Source: Clostridiaceae bacterium (GTDB lineage Bacteria > Bacillota > Clostridia > Acetivibrionales > DULL01). From it: DNA of 45,149 nucleotides. The stretch is from assembly GCA_012840395.1 (NCBI GenBank), contig DULL01000047.1:1-45149 (forward strand). The letters run 5' to 3'. This document shows positions 7,556-19,000 of the stretch, one piece after another. Positions within the stretch are counted from its first letter, which is position 1. Every line of letters starts with the position of its first letter. Below the pieces are notes generated by a model. That model saw only the letters and a list, made by a program, of their open reading frames with translations, did not search any database and was not told where the DNA came from. The translations under genes and the position numbers were made by a program.

Positions 7556-8653
7556 GTGAGAGAAGGTATGTTTAGAAATATATCAGGATGCGCAATATCC
7601 GGTATTTTTTCAAAAAGTGGCAAACGATTTTCCGGAAAATGTATTATTGATTCCATAGCTGTAATGCATGAACGTTCCAACGGACTTGGGGGAGGATTTA
7701 CAGCCTACGGCATTTATCCGGAGTATAAAGATTATTACGCTTTTCATATATTTTATGATAATAAATTTGCAAAAAAAGAATGCGAAGAATTTTTGGAGGA
7801 ACATTTTGATATTATAAATCTTTCAAAAATTCCTACAAGAAAAATTCCGGAAATTACAGATGAGCCGCTGATCTGGAGGTACTTTGTAGTTCCGTTGCCC
7901 ACAAAACTGGCAGACAGCCAGCTGGATGAAAAGGAGTTTGTAGTAAGGTGCGTATTCCGTATAAATACTTCTATTGAAGGTGCCTATGTCTTTTCTAGCG
8001 GGAAAAACATGGGTGTGTTTAAAGCTGTAGGATTTCCTGAAGATGTGGGACGATTTTATCGCCTTGAAGAATATGAGGGCTATTGCTTTATCGCCCACGG
8101 ACGGTACCCAACAAATACGCCCGGTTGGTGGGGAGGAGCTCATCCTTTCTCATTGCTTGATTATTCAGTAGTACACAATGGAGAAATATCTTCTTATGAT
8201 GCAAATCGCCGAGCAATTGAAATGTATGGGTACAAGTGCACTCTTCAGACCGATACCGAGGTAATTACCTATATTATAGACTACCTGCACAGAAAGAAGG
8301 GACTTACCCTCCCGGAAGTTTGCCTGGTAATGGCCGCACCGTTTTGGTCAACAATAGAGAGCAAACCACAAGAGGAACGGGAACAACTTGAATTTTTAAG
8401 AAATGCTTTCGAGTCTCAGTTGATTAACGGACCATTTTCTATCATCGTAGGTTTTGATGGTGGAATAATGGCGTTGAATGACAGATTGAAGCTTAGAAGC
8501 ATGGTAGTTGGCGAAAAAGATGACATGGTATATATTGCCAGTGAAGAAGCCGCTATCAGAATAATACAGAATGATCTGGACAGAGTATGGGCGCCAAAAG
8601 GCGGCGAAGGAGTTATTTTTACTCTGGAGAAAAAGGATTTATTACCGCAATAG
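7556..8653 (+). CDS. Glutamate synthase, glutamine amidotransferase domain protein (class II, GltS domain 1)
   Basis: This is the stand-alone glutaminase subunit of a split, archaeal-type glutamate synthase; it would release ammonia from glutamine for the FMN subunit. It shows the class II (Ntn) amidotransferase fold: a likely nucleophile Cys at residue 12 in ISGCAISGIF (so an 11-residue propeptide would need removal), HERSNGLGGGF, the glutamine-binding HGRYPTNTPGWWGGAHPF and VVHNGEISSYDAN, and LQTDTEVITYIID. The length of 365 aa suits the family. The GTG at 7556 is the best start with GGGGGT upstream; ATG at 7568 is an alternative that keeps the Cys. It is first in the operon, behind the attenuator. 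Confidence 0.9.
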   Translation: MREGMFRNISGCAISGIFSKSGKRFSGKCIIDSIAVMHERSNGLGGGFTAYGIYPEYKDYYAFHIFYDNKFAKKECEEFLEEHFDIINLSKIPTRKIPEITDEPLIWRYFVVPLPTKLADSQLDEKEFVVRCVFRINTSIEGAYVFSSGKNMGVFKAVGFPEDVGRFYRLEEYEGYCFIAHGRYPTNTPGWWGGAHPFSLLDYSVVHNGEISSYDANRRAIEMYGYKCTLQTDTEVITYIIDYLHRKKGLTLPEVCLVMAAPFWSTIESKPQEEREQLEFLRNAFESQLINGPFSIIVGFDGGIMALNDRLKLRSMVVGEKDDMVYIASEEAAIRIIQNDLDRVWAPKGGEGVIFTLEKKDLLPQ

Positions 8654-8746
8654 AGGGAAAAAATTACTATCTCATTAGGAGAAAGGAAAATATTATCTAA
8701 CTGGAAGAAGATGAGTTATTTATCACATTAGGGGAAGGGGAAAGTA

Positions 8747-10228
<1,482 letters not shown>

Positions 10229-10252
<24 letters not shown>

Positions 10253-10286
10253 TATATCAGGCATTAAGCGTGCAGAAGAATAATAC
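10229..10286 (+). repeat. Local direct duplication of the GltB-domain-2 3' end
   Basis: About 27 bp at 10229-10255 (GGTATTAAACATGCAGGAGA and the next few bases) recur with a few changes at 10260-10286, a 31-bp period. The first copy encodes the last residues and the stop; the second lies in the spacer. It looks like a diverged tandem duplication. Confidence 0.6.
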
Positions 10287-10315
10287 AAAATAACTTTGTG
10301 GTGGTGAGATTAGAA

Positions 10316-10750
10316 TTGAAACGCGTATACGTAAATGAAAAATGGTGTCTGGGATGTCACTTATGCGAATATTATTGTGCTTTTGCTTCAACCAATGAGA
10401 AAGATATGGCCAGAGCATTAAAAGATGTAATAATAAAGCCCAGAATAAAGGTTGAAGAAATGAATGGAATTAGTTTTGCAGTTTCATGCCGTCATTGTAA
10501 TGATCCCCTTTGTGTTAAAGGTTGTATAACAGGTGCCCTGTCCAAAGATAACGGGGTTGTCACAATAAACAAAGATAAATGTATTGGCTGTTATACCTGT
10601 ATATTGAGTTGCCCTTATGGTGCCGTTTCTCCTTCAGAGGACGGAGCAGTACTTAAGTGTGAACTTTGTATACAAACAAGCAGTGGTTCACCGCAATGTG
10701 TTCAAGGATGTCCAAACGGAGCAATTGTATTTGAAGAAAGGGGTGAGTGA
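10316..10750 (+). CDS. Polyferredoxin-type 4Fe-4S electron-transfer subunit of glutamate synthase
   Basis: This protein of about 144 aa has four cysteine groups: CLGCHLCEYYC, CRHCNDPLCVKGC, CIGCYTCILSCPYG and CELCIQTSSGSPQCVQGC. That is enough for four 4Fe-4S clusters, as in DmsB/HycB-type electron carriers. It sits between the FMN subunit and a flavin oxidoreductase, so it most likely passes electrons between them. I prefer the TTG at 10316 (GGTGG upstream; MKRVYVNEKW is the normal family N-terminus). An in-frame GTG at 10298 would add six residues but lacks a ribosome binding site. The gene ends one base before the next start. Confidence 0.85.
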   Translation: MKRVYVNEKWCLGCHLCEYYCAFASTNEKDMARALKDVIIKPRIKVEEMNGISFAVSCRHCNDPLCVKGCITGALSKDNGVVTINKDKCIGCYTCILSCPYGAVSPSEDGAVLKCELCIQTSSGSPQCVQGCPNGAIVFEERGE

Positions 10751-10751
10751 C

Positions 10752-12020
10752 TTGAAGTATGTGATTATTGGCAACTCAATAGCTGCTGTTGGCGCAGTGG
10801 AAGCCATACGAAAAAATGACAAACATGGTGAAATAGTAATTGCAGGTAATGAAAATCACCATGTGTATTCAAGACCTTTGATTTCTTACTTATTGATGGG
10901 TAAAACAGATGAAGAAAAAATGAAATATAGGAATGATAACTTTTACAAAGATAATAACTGTGAGTTAAAATTAAATAAAACTGCTGTAAAAATTGACATT
11001 CAGCAAAAACAAGTCGTTTTTGATGATGGCGATTGTGAAAGTTATGACAAGCTATTGATCGCTGTCGGATCTTCTCCATTCGTTCCTCCTGTCCGGGGAC
11101 TGGATAAGGTTAAAAATAAATTTACTTTTACGGCACTGGATGATGCAAAAGCACTGGAGAAGGTGCTGAATGAGAATTCAAGTCCTGCCTCAGATCCGAA
11201 GAAGGTATTGATTGTTGGAGCAGGCCTTATAGGTCTAAAGTGCGCCGAAGGAATTAGCAAAAAAAATGTGCAAATCCTATGTGTGGACTTAGCTCCTAAG
11301 GTGCTTTCAAGTATTTTGGATGACGAAGGCGCAGAAATAGTGAAAAAGCACTTAGAAGATCATCATATTAAGTTCTGCCTGAAACAGCAGATAGCAGAAT
11401 TTGAAGAAAATTATGCGGTTCTTGGTGATAATACGAAAGTTCCATTCGATGTACTTGTAATGGCTGCAGGGGTAAGACCGAATATTTCTTTAGTGAAGGA
11501 TATTGGAGGTAAAACAAACAGAGGTATTTTAATTGATGATAGATGCAGGACTTCTATTCCTGATATTTATGCAGCAGGTGATTGTTGTGAAAGTATGGAT
11601 GTTTCAACCGGGGAATCAAAGATAATGGCGCTGCTTCCTAATGCCTACATGCAGGCTGAATGTGCGGGAATGAATATGTCAGGAGTTGATTATTCGTATA
11701 ATAAGTACATTCCAATGAATGCAATTGGTTTGTTTGGGAAACACATCATAACCGCAGGAACTTATTCAGGAGATGTTTATTTTGAAACTGACGGAGATAA
11801 CTATAAAAAACTATTCTATTCAGACAATAAATTAAATGGATATATCTTGATTGGGAATGTTGAAAAGGCAGGTATATACACTTCCCTTATAAGAGAAAAA
11901 ACTCCTCTTGATTCGTTGGATTTTGAGCTTATTTGTAAAAAGCCCGGCCTTATGGCTTTTAGTAGGGAAACACGGGCTAAAAAGCTAGGAGGTGTTAGTA
12001 GTGAACTTGCGAGCTCATGA
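10752..12020 (+). CDS. FAD/NAD(P)-dependent pyridine nucleotide-disulfide oxidoreductase of glutamate synthase
   Basis: This 423-aa flavoprotein belongs to the NirB/NADH-oxidase-like family. It has an N-terminal FAD-binding strand (MKYVIIGNSIAAVGAVEA), LLIAVGSSPFVPP, an NAD(P)-binding GxGxxG (VLIVGAGLIGLKCAE) in the middle and the second FAD motif IYAAGDCCE. It probably supplies electrons from NAD(P)H to the Fe-S subunit and so to GOGAT. The TTG at 10752 has AAGGGG eight bases upstream; the open frame extends further upstream but there overlaps the Fe-S gene. Its 3' end overlaps the next gene by 20 bp, which implies translational coupling. Confidence 0.88.
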   Translation: MKYVIIGNSIAAVGAVEAIRKNDKHGEIVIAGNENHHVYSRPLISYLLMGKTDEEKMKYRNDNFYKDNNCELKLNKTAVKIDIQQKQVVFDDGDCESYDKLLIAVGSSPFVPPVRGLDKVKNKFTFTALDDAKALEKVLNENSSPASDPKKVLIVGAGLIGLKCAEGISKKNVQILCVDLAPKVLSSILDDEGAEIVKKHLEDHHIKFCLKQQIAEFEENYAVLGDNTKVPFDVLVMAAGVRPNISLVKDIGGKTNRGILIDDRCRTSIPDIYAAGDCCESMDVSTGESKIMALLPNAYMQAECAGMNMSGVDYSYNKYIPMNAIGLFGKHIITAGTYSGDVYFETDGDNYKKLFYSDNKLNGYILIGNVEKAGIYTSLIREKTPLDSLDFELICKKPGLMAFSRETRAKKLGGVSSELASS

Positions 12021-12717
12021 ACTAGGATACCGTAAGCTTAATGAAATAGTTCGCGGTACAAATGAGGATATTGTTATCAATGATTGTTATGGTCAACGTT
12101 TTATTGGTTGCGGAGCTTCTTCTAAAACCATTATTATTAACGGTACCCCGGGCAACGCACTTGGCGCGTATCTGGATGGTGCACTAATAATAGTAAACGG
12201 AAATGCGCAGGATGCTGTTGGCGACACTATGAATGACGGAAAAATAATTATTAACGGGAATGCGGGAGATACCTTGGGCTACGGGATGCGTGGAGGGAAA
12301 ATATTTGTAAAAGGCAATGCAGGTTACCGCACAGGTATACACATGAAAGAATATAAGGATAAAAAGCCTGTTATTGTAATAGGCGGAACAACAGGGAGTT
12401 TTTTAGGTGAATATCTTGCAGGAGGCCTTATTATAGTTTTGGGACTGAATTCTGAAGATTGTCCGGTTGGAAATTTTATTGGAGTAGGTATGCACGGAGG
12501 AGAAATAATTATAAGGAGCAGCAAACAGCCGGAAAATTTGCCCAAACAAGTATGCATGAATATTGCAAATGACTCGGACATAGATAAAATAAAAGATATC
12601 TTAATAGAATTTTCGGGTATATTTAATATATCTTTGGAAGAAATACTTGGAAAGACATTCTACAAACTTACACCTAATGCCAAAAGCCCATATAAGCAGC
12701 TATACACAGAGAACTGA
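12001..12717 (+). CDS. Glutamate synthase GXGXG (GltB domain 3) subunit
   Basis: This 238-aa protein is a right-handed parallel beta-helix built from repeated G-x-x-x-G turns (GNALGAYLDGALIIVNGNAQ, GDTLGYGMRGGKIFVKGNAG, GSFLGEYLAGGLIIVLG). It is the structural third domain of glutamate synthase, as in the separate archaeal subunits and the related FwdC proteins. The GTG at 12001 has a perfect AGGAGG eight bases upstream; the earlier GTG at 11992 overlaps that motif. It overlaps the oxidoreductase gene and completes the five-gene GOGAT set. A 158-bp gap with no visible terminator leads to glnA. Confidence 0.92.
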   Translation: MNLRAHELGYRKLNEIVRGTNEDIVINDCYGQRFIGCGASSKTIIINGTPGNALGAYLDGALIIVNGNAQDAVGDTMNDGKIIINGNAGDTLGYGMRGGKIFVKGNAGYRTGIHMKEYKDKKPVIVIGGTTGSFLGEYLAGGLIIVLGLNSEDCPVGNFIGVGMHGGEIIIRSSKQPENLPKQVCMNIANDSDIDKIKDILIEFSGIFNISLEEILGKTFYKLTPNAKSPYKQLYTEN

Positions 12718-12875
12718 CATTTAAAGTTGCATAAAAAGAGAACAAGACTATATAAACAGTAGTTAAAATAATTGACATCATCAGCAGTTGCAAGACACAT
12801 GAGCAGCTATGAGCTATAAAAATTAATTTATTGAGTAAGGTATATCCAGAAAAAAGAGATAGGGAGGGCCTGAAA

Positions 12876-14195
12876 ATGACCGCAAGCGTAAAAGAGGTTT
12901 TGGAGTTTGTCAGAGAGAATGACGTAAAATTCATCCGCCTTGTTTTTTGCGATTTGTTGGGCAGTCAAAAAAATATATCTATTATGCCGGATGAACTGCC
13001 TGAAGCCTTTGAACATGGCATTCCCTTTGATGCTCATGCTATCAGAGGTTTTACAGATATAACAAAATCGGATCTACTTTTATTTCCTGACCCTTCTACC
13101 ATATCAGTTTTACCCTGGCGCCCGCAGCAAGGTAGAGTAATCAGGTTTTATTGCAGTATTAAAAATCCTGATGGAAGCATGTTTTGGGGAGATACAAGAG
13201 GGATACTTAAATCGGTGGTGGAAAATGTAAGGCAGAAGGGATATTCATGCATGGTTGGGGCAGAATGTGAATTTTACCTTTTTAAAACTGATGAAAACGG
13301 AGATCCTACCACTGTTCCTTATGATAACGGAGGTTATTTGGATGTTTATCCTCTGGATAAAGGTGAAAACATTCGCCGGGAAATTTGCCTTTGTCTTGAG
13401 GAAATGGGAATCAAGCCTGAAACATCCCATCATGAGCAGGGACCAGGACAAAACGAAATTGATTTTAAGTTTTCAGATGCATTAAGCTGTGCAGACAACT
13501 TTATTACCTTTAAACAGGTGGTCAAGAGCATTGCTGCAAGAAATGGATTATTTGCTTCCTTTTCTCCAAAACCATTACCTGATAAATGTGGTAATGGGCT
13601 ACACATTAATTTGTCCCTGTCGCAAAACGGTTATAATGTGTTTGAACTGGTGGGGAAAGGCAATACGAATGCAGCGGAGAGTTTTATTGCAGGTGTGCTT
13701 GAAAAAACGCCTGAGATAACCCTGTTTTTAAATCCTTTGCCAAACTCTTACGAACGCTTGGGGGCTCTCGAGGCGCCAAAATATGTATCCTGGTCCAGAG
13801 GCAACCGTTCTCAGCTTGTTAGAATTCCTACAGCCAAGGGTGAAAGGATGCGTATGGAATTGAGATCGCCCGATCCTTCTACAAATCCCTATCTTGCCTT
13901 TGCTCTTGTAATAAGTGCAGGGTTTTACGGAATAGATAATAATTTGAGACTTCCTGAAAGTGTAAATGTGGATCTCTATAACGCTGACGAGAGCATAACC
14001 GGCAGGTTGACGCAACTGCCTCAAAATATGGATGAGGCTTTAAGGCTCGTCCAAAAATCAGACTTTGTAAGAAGTGTGTTAAATGCAGAGATAATTGACA
14101 AGTTCATTAATTTGAAGACTCAGGAAATGAAGAACTATAATTTGGCTTTCGATAAAAATAAATATTTTATTGATAATTATTTTAAAGTTATTTAA
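12876..14195 (+). CDS. glnA: Glutamine synthetase type I
   Basis: This 439-aa enzyme has the size and motifs of the short, Gram-positive GSI-alpha type: beta-grasp N-terminal domain, GAECEFYLF (metal Glu), GPGQNEIDFKF, GNGLHINLSLS (His loop), LNPLPNSYERLG, and RIPTAKGERMRMELRSPDPS near the active site. The adenylylation-site Tyr motif of longer GSI-beta enzymes was not seen. ATG at 12876 with GGGAGGG upstream is the start. It probably forms a GS-GOGAT cycle with the upstream GOGAT subunits and competes with divergent glnN. The gene immediately downstream encodes an ANTAR regulator, an order seen in other clostridia. Confidence 0.95.
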   Translation: MTASVKEVLEFVRENDVKFIRLVFCDLLGSQKNISIMPDELPEAFEHGIPFDAHAIRGFTDITKSDLLLFPDPSTISVLPWRPQQGRVIRFYCSIKNPDGSMFWGDTRGILKSVVENVRQKGYSCMVGAECEFYLFKTDENGDPTTVPYDNGGYLDVYPLDKGENIRREICLCLEEMGIKPETSHHEQGPGQNEIDFKFSDALSCADNFITFKQVVKSIAARNGLFASFSPKPLPDKCGNGLHINLSLSQNGYNVFELVGKGNTNAAESFIAGVLEKTPEITLFLNPLPNSYERLGALEAPKYVSWSRGNRSQLVRIPTAKGERMRMELRSPDPSTNPYLAFALVISAGFYGIDNNLRLPESVNVDLYNADESITGRLTQLPQNMDEALRLVQKSDFVRSVLNAEIIDKFINLKTQEMKNYNLAFDKNKYFIDNYFKVI

Positions 14196-14222
14196 TTTAA
14201 TAAACCAACTGTTATAAACAAA

Positions 14223-14326
14223 TTATTAAACGAACCATTAACCAAACCATTAACCGAACCAATAGATCTTGAAATTAGATCTTGAAGTCAGAAAGGGAAT
14301 TAGTTTGGTTTTGTTTAGTTTAATAA
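14223..14326 (+). repeat. Repeat-rich leader of the ANTAR gene, able to form a long hairpin
   Basis: TTATTAAAC (14223-14231) pairs with GTTTAATAA (14318-14326), and nested inside it AACCAAAC (14240-14247) pairs with GTTTGGTT (14303-14310). The enclosed loop holds two direct repeats, AACCATTAACC twice and TAGATCTTGAA twice. No T-run follows; the ribosome binding site of the ANTAR gene comes next, so a role in translation or RNA stability is conceivable. Confidence 0.45.
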
Positions 14327-14342
14327 GGAAAGCTGGGATTCT

Positions 14343-14912
14343 ATGGACAGTGCGCTTATAATATCTTATTCGGAGAAAAGTGTCACTTATTTGGCTGAAA
14401 TTCTGGCAGAGGCTTCTGTGACAAATATTACCACAGCTTCCAATGCTGGTGAAGCAAGACGGATTTTGATAGAAAAGGACTTTGACTTATGTATTATAAA
14501 TGCTCCTCTTCCTGATGAGTTTGGAGAAAGTCTTGCCTGCAATATAGCTGCAAAAGAATCCAGCCAGGTGATTTTAATTGTAAAGTCTGAATTGTACGAT
14601 GAAATTTCAGATAGAGTAGAGGATTATGGGGTAATTACCATAGCAAAACCCATTAACAAATCCTTATTATGGAATGCAATAAAGATAGCTTCGGCAGCCC
14701 ATAAGAAAATTAAAACCATAGAAGATGAAAAGAAAAAGCTGATTCAAAAAATTGAAGATATAAGAATCATTGACAGAGCCAAATGCATTCTAATTTCCCA
14801 TCTTTCCATAACAGAACCGGAAGCACACAGATATATTGAAAAGCAGGCTATGGATATGAGGATGACAAGAAGAAAAATAGCTGAGGAGATATTAAAAATA
14901 TATGAAAACTGA
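14343..14912 (+). CDS. ANTAR-domain antiterminator with degenerate receiver (NitR-like)
   Basis: This 189-aa two-domain protein has a CheY-like N-terminal half (1-120), a coiled-coil linker (KKIKTIEDEKKKLIQKIED) and a C-terminal ANTAR RNA-binding domain (RAKCILISHLSITEPEAHRYI...MTRRKIAEEIL). ANTAR proteins such as AmiR, NasR, EutV and the clostridial NitR bind leader hairpins with A1/G4 hexaloops and prevent terminator formation. Here the phosphoacceptor Asp is replaced by Asn53 (DLCIINAPLP), and the acidic pair after the first strand is missing (ALIISYSEKS), so it is probably controlled by a partner or ligand. Candidate targets are the two attenuated leaders at 7227-7267 and 7479-7537, which would make it autoregulatory. 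No histidine kinase is adjacent. Confidence 0.9.
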   Translation: MDSALIISYSEKSVTYLAEILAEASVTNITTASNAGEARRILIEKDFDLCIINAPLPDEFGESLACNIAAKESSQVILIVKSELYDEISDRVEDYGVITIAKPINKSLLWNAIKIASAAHKKIKTIEDEKKKLIQKIEDIRIIDRAKCILISHLSITEPEAHRYIEKQAMDMRMTRRKIAEEILKIYEN

Positions 14913-15006
14913 TCCAATATATAAACTTATACCAGCTATAAGAAAAATATGAAAAAGTTGTCAGCATGTTATAAAAGACCTGTCCAAATAGTCTTTGGAG
15001 GTAGAA

Positions 15007-16086
15007 ATGAACAGTAAAGCATTTTTAGTACTTGAAAACGGAAAAATATTTGAAGGATTTTCCTTTGGAACTGTAGGTGAAGTTACAGGCGAAATAGTGT
15101 TTACAACTGGCATGACAGGGTACCTTGAAACCCTGACGGATAAAAGCTATTTTGGCCAAATAATCCTGCATACTTTTCCTCTTATCGGTAATTACGGCGT
15201 TATTCCGGAGGATTTTGAAAGCAATGTAATTTCCGCCCGTGGATACATTGTTAAACAGGTGTGCAGCAAACCTTCCAATTTCAGAAGTAATGGTGATATT
15301 GATAGTTTTTTGAGAGAACGAAATATAGTAGGACTATGGGGAATTGATACCAGGGAATTGACAAAAGTATTAAGGGAACAGGGTACAATGAACGGAATGA
15401 TTACAACAGATCCAGAAAAAGCGGATTTGGATAAAATCAGGTCCTATTCAATAAAAAATGCTGTAGAAAGTGTTTCTGTCAAAGAGAAGAAAGTTTTAAA
15501 TCCCCATGGCAGGTACACCATTGCATTGCTGGATTTTGGCTTCAAGGAGAATATTGCAAGAGAGCTGATAAAAAGAAACTGCAAGGTAATTTTGCTGCCT
15601 CATGATACACCTGCAGATATGGTTATTGACCAAAGAATAGAAGGGATTGTTTTATCTAACGGTCCTGGTGACCCGGCAGACAATCCTTTGATTATAAATA
15701 ATTTAAAACACCTGGTGAATTCAGGAATACCAATTTTCGGGATATGTTTGGGACATCAGCTATTAGCACTATCCCAAGGTTTTTCAACAAGAAAGCTAAA
15801 ATACGGTCACAGGGGGGCAAACCAGCCTGTAAAAGATTTTGACACAGGGCGTTTATATATTACCAGCCAGAACCATGGATATTACGTAACCAGCGAAAGT
15901 ATAGATAAATCCATAGCACAGCCCTGGTTTATAAACATCAATGATAATACCTGTGAAGGACTGCAATATATAAATTACCCTGTTTTCTCGGTGCAGTTTC
16001 ATCCTGAAGGATGCGGAGGGCCGAGAGATACAGACTTTTTGTTTGACATGTTTTTAGAGAAGGTGGAAGAGTATGCCTTTAGATAA
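15007..16086 (+). CDS. carA: Carbamoyl-phosphate synthase small subunit
   Basis: This glutaminase subunit hydrolyses glutamine and channels ammonia to CarB for carbamoyl phosphate (arginine and pyrimidines). The 359 aa show the CPSase small-chain N-terminal domain (LENGKIFEGFSFG, TGMTGYLETLTD) and a class I amidotransferase domain with the nucleophile Cys in GICLGHQLLALSQG and the His/Glu pair in VQFHPEGCGGPRDT. ATG at 15007 has GGAGG six bases upstream; an in-frame TTG at 14995 overlaps that site. It ends inside carB (14-bp overlap), so the two are translationally coupled. The 94-bp spacer before it contains a CTTATA/TATAAG dyad (14926-14942) but no convincing promoter. Confidence 0.95.
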   Translation: MNSKAFLVLENGKIFEGFSFGTVGEVTGEIVFTTGMTGYLETLTDKSYFGQIILHTFPLIGNYGVIPEDFESNVISARGYIVKQVCSKPSNFRSNGDIDSFLRERNIVGLWGIDTRELTKVLREQGTMNGMITTDPEKADLDKIRSYSIKNAVESVSVKEKKVLNPHGRYTIALLDFGFKENIARELIKRNCKVILLPHDTPADMVIDQRIEGIVLSNGPGDPADNPLIINNLKHLVNSGIPIFGICLGHQLLALSQGFSTRKLKYGHRGANQPVKDFDTGRLYITSQNHGYYVTSESIDKSIAQPWFININDNTCEGLQYINYPVFSVQFHPEGCGGPRDTDFLFDMFLEKVEEYAFR

Positions 16087-19000
16087 AAGTATTAAAAAAG
16101 TTCTTCTAATTGGTTCGGGACCAATTGTAATCGGTCAGGCTGCTGAATTCGATTATGCAGGAACCCAGGCCTGCCGGATGCTTAAAGAAGATGGAATTGA
16201 AGTAATTCTTGTTAATTCCAATCCTGCTACCATAATGACCGATAGTTCCATGGCAGACAGGATTTATGTGGAACCTCTCACCCTTACAACTGTAAAAAGG
16301 ATTATAGAAAAAGAACGTCCCGATAGCATTCTGTCCGGATTTGGCGGGCAAACGGGACTTACCCTCAGCATGCAGCTTGCCAAAGAAGGCTTTCTGGATA
16401 AAATGAATGTCCGTCTCCTTGGTTCTTCACTGGAAGCTATAGAAAAGACAGAGGACAGGCAAATTTTTAAAGAGACAATGGAACAAACAGGGCAGCCGGT
16501 TATTCCTTCTGTTATTGCAAGGGATGTGGATACAGCCCTGAAATTTGCAGAAGAAAACGGATATCCTGTAATTATCCGCCCGTCGTTTACTCTTGGAGGA
16601 AGCGGCGGAGGTATAGCAAATAATAAAGATGAGCTTCTGGAAATAGCGCGAAATGGGCTTAGTCTTTCTCCCATCCATCAGATACTGGTGGAGCAGTCTG
16701 TGGCTGGCTGGAAAGAAATTGAATTTGAGGTAATGAGGGATAGAAACGGAAATACCATAGCAGTCTGTTCTATGGAAAACTTTGATCCTGTAGGTATACA
16801 TACAGGAGACAGTATCGTAATTGCACCTGCCGTAACGCTTGCTGACAAGGAATACCAGATGTTAAGGAAGGCTGCACTGGATATTATAGAAGCGCTGGGA
16901 GTTGAAGGAGGCTGCAACTGCCAGTTCGCTTTAGACCCATATTCCATGGAATACAGGGTTATAGAGGTAAATCCCCGGGTGTCCCGTTCATCCGCTCTTG
17001 CTTCAAAAGCAACAGGATATCCTATTGCAAAGGTAGCAACAAAGATTGCTTTAGGCTATACGCTGGACGAAATTCCTAATGCTGTGACAGGAAAAACTTT
17101 TGCCGCTTTTGAGCCTACCCTTGATTATGTGGCAGTAAAACTTCCAAGATGGCCTTTTGATAAATTTGTTTATGCGAAAAAAGTATTAGGGACCCAGATG
17201 CAGTCTACAGGCGAAGTTATGGCTATATCTGATACTTTTGAGGATGCTATCTTAAAAGCCGTGAGAGGTGCGGAAATAGGCTTAAAGGACCTTAATCTGC
17301 CAAAGATAAAAACACTGTCTGACAAAAAAATCCGTGACCTTCTGCACGATGCTACCGACGAGAGGCTGTTTGTGGTATACGAGGCTATAAAGAGGGGTTT
17401 TTCTATAGATGAAATTCATTCGATAACAAAAATAGACAGATGGTTTTTATATAAGCTTGCAAATATTGATGAGAATAACAAGAACAAACTGCTAACCTAC
17501 AAAATGGTTGACACCTGCGGAGGAGAATTTGAAGCAAAAACACCTTATTTTTATTCCATAAGAGGAAATGGAGAAAATGAAGCATTGCCATTTATACAAA
17601 AGAACGCGAAAAAACGGATTGTTGTACTGGGCAGCGGACCTATTCGTATAGGACAGGGTATTGAATTTGATTATGCCTGTGTTCACTGTGTAAAAGCCTT
17701 AAAAAAGATGGGATATGAGGTTATAGTCATTAACAACAATCCCGAAACTGTTTCTACTGATTTTGATACAGCTGACAGGTTGTACTTTGAGCCACTTTAT
17801 GTTGATGACGTAATGAGCATAATTGAAATGGAAAAGCCGGTTGGAGTTATTGTTGCATTTGGCGGAGGGACGGCAATTAAACTTACTAAAAAATTATATC
17901 AAAAAGGTGTAAATATTATTGGAACTTCTGCAGACAGCATTGATATCTGTGAAGACAGGGAGCGCTTTGATGCTTTATTGGAAAGGCTTGGCATAGACCG
18001 CCCTAAAGGATATTGTGTAATGACAAAGGAAGAAGCGTTTATTGCTGCGGAAAATCTGGGATATCCCGTGTTGATGAGGCCTTCCTACGTGCTGGGTGGG
18101 CAAAACATGATCATTGCATTTTCTTCTTCAGATATAGAGGAATATATGGATATTATTCTACGATATGAGCAAGAGAATCCTGTTTTGATTGACAAATATC
18201 TGAGCGGAAGAGAAATTGAAGTAGATGCTGTTTGCGACGGGCAGGATGTATTGATACCGGGAATTATGGAACATATTGAACGTACAGGGATTCATTCGGG
18301 TGACAGTATAGCCGTTTATCCTGCCATTCATATTGAAGATCAAATGGCTCAGAAGATCTTGGAATGTACTGAAAAAATATGCTTTGCCCTGAATTCAAAA
18401 GGGCTTGTGAATATACAGTATATTGTAACAGGAGATAAGTTATATGTAATCGAAGTCAATCCGCGGGCTTCCCGAACAGTGCCATATTTAAGTAAAGTTA
18501 CAGGTATTCCTATCTGTGAGCTAGCCACAAAAGTCAGTATGGATGAGCGGCTTTCAAGTTTAGGATATGGAAGAGGAATATACAAGACTCCCCCTTATGT
18601 AGCAGTAAAAGTTCCGGTGTTTTCTTTTGAAAAGCTTACAGACGTGGATACACATTTAGGTCCGGAAATGAAATCCACGGGTGAAGTACTTGGCATAGGA
18701 AAAACCTTGAATGAAGCGCTGTATAAAGGACTGGTTGCTGCAGGATATAAAATGAGGAAAAAAGGTGGCGTACTGATAACAGTCCGTGACAGTGACAAGG
18801 GTGAAATTGCAGATGTGGCAAGAAAATTCTGCAATCTCGGATTCAGTCTCTATGCGACAAAAGGCACGGGAAAGGTTTTATCTGCAGCAGGACTTTCCTG
18901 CAAAACTATCAATAAAATACATGAAAGTGTTTTAAATAACTCAATGACAATTTTAGAGAGTGGCATGATTTCCTATGTTATTTCAACCTCAGAGAGAGGA

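Noticed and set aside
12718-12875. A separate glnA promoter (TTGACA near 12772)
   Set aside because: No acceptable -10 box at 16-18 bases; read-through from the GOGAT genes is simpler.
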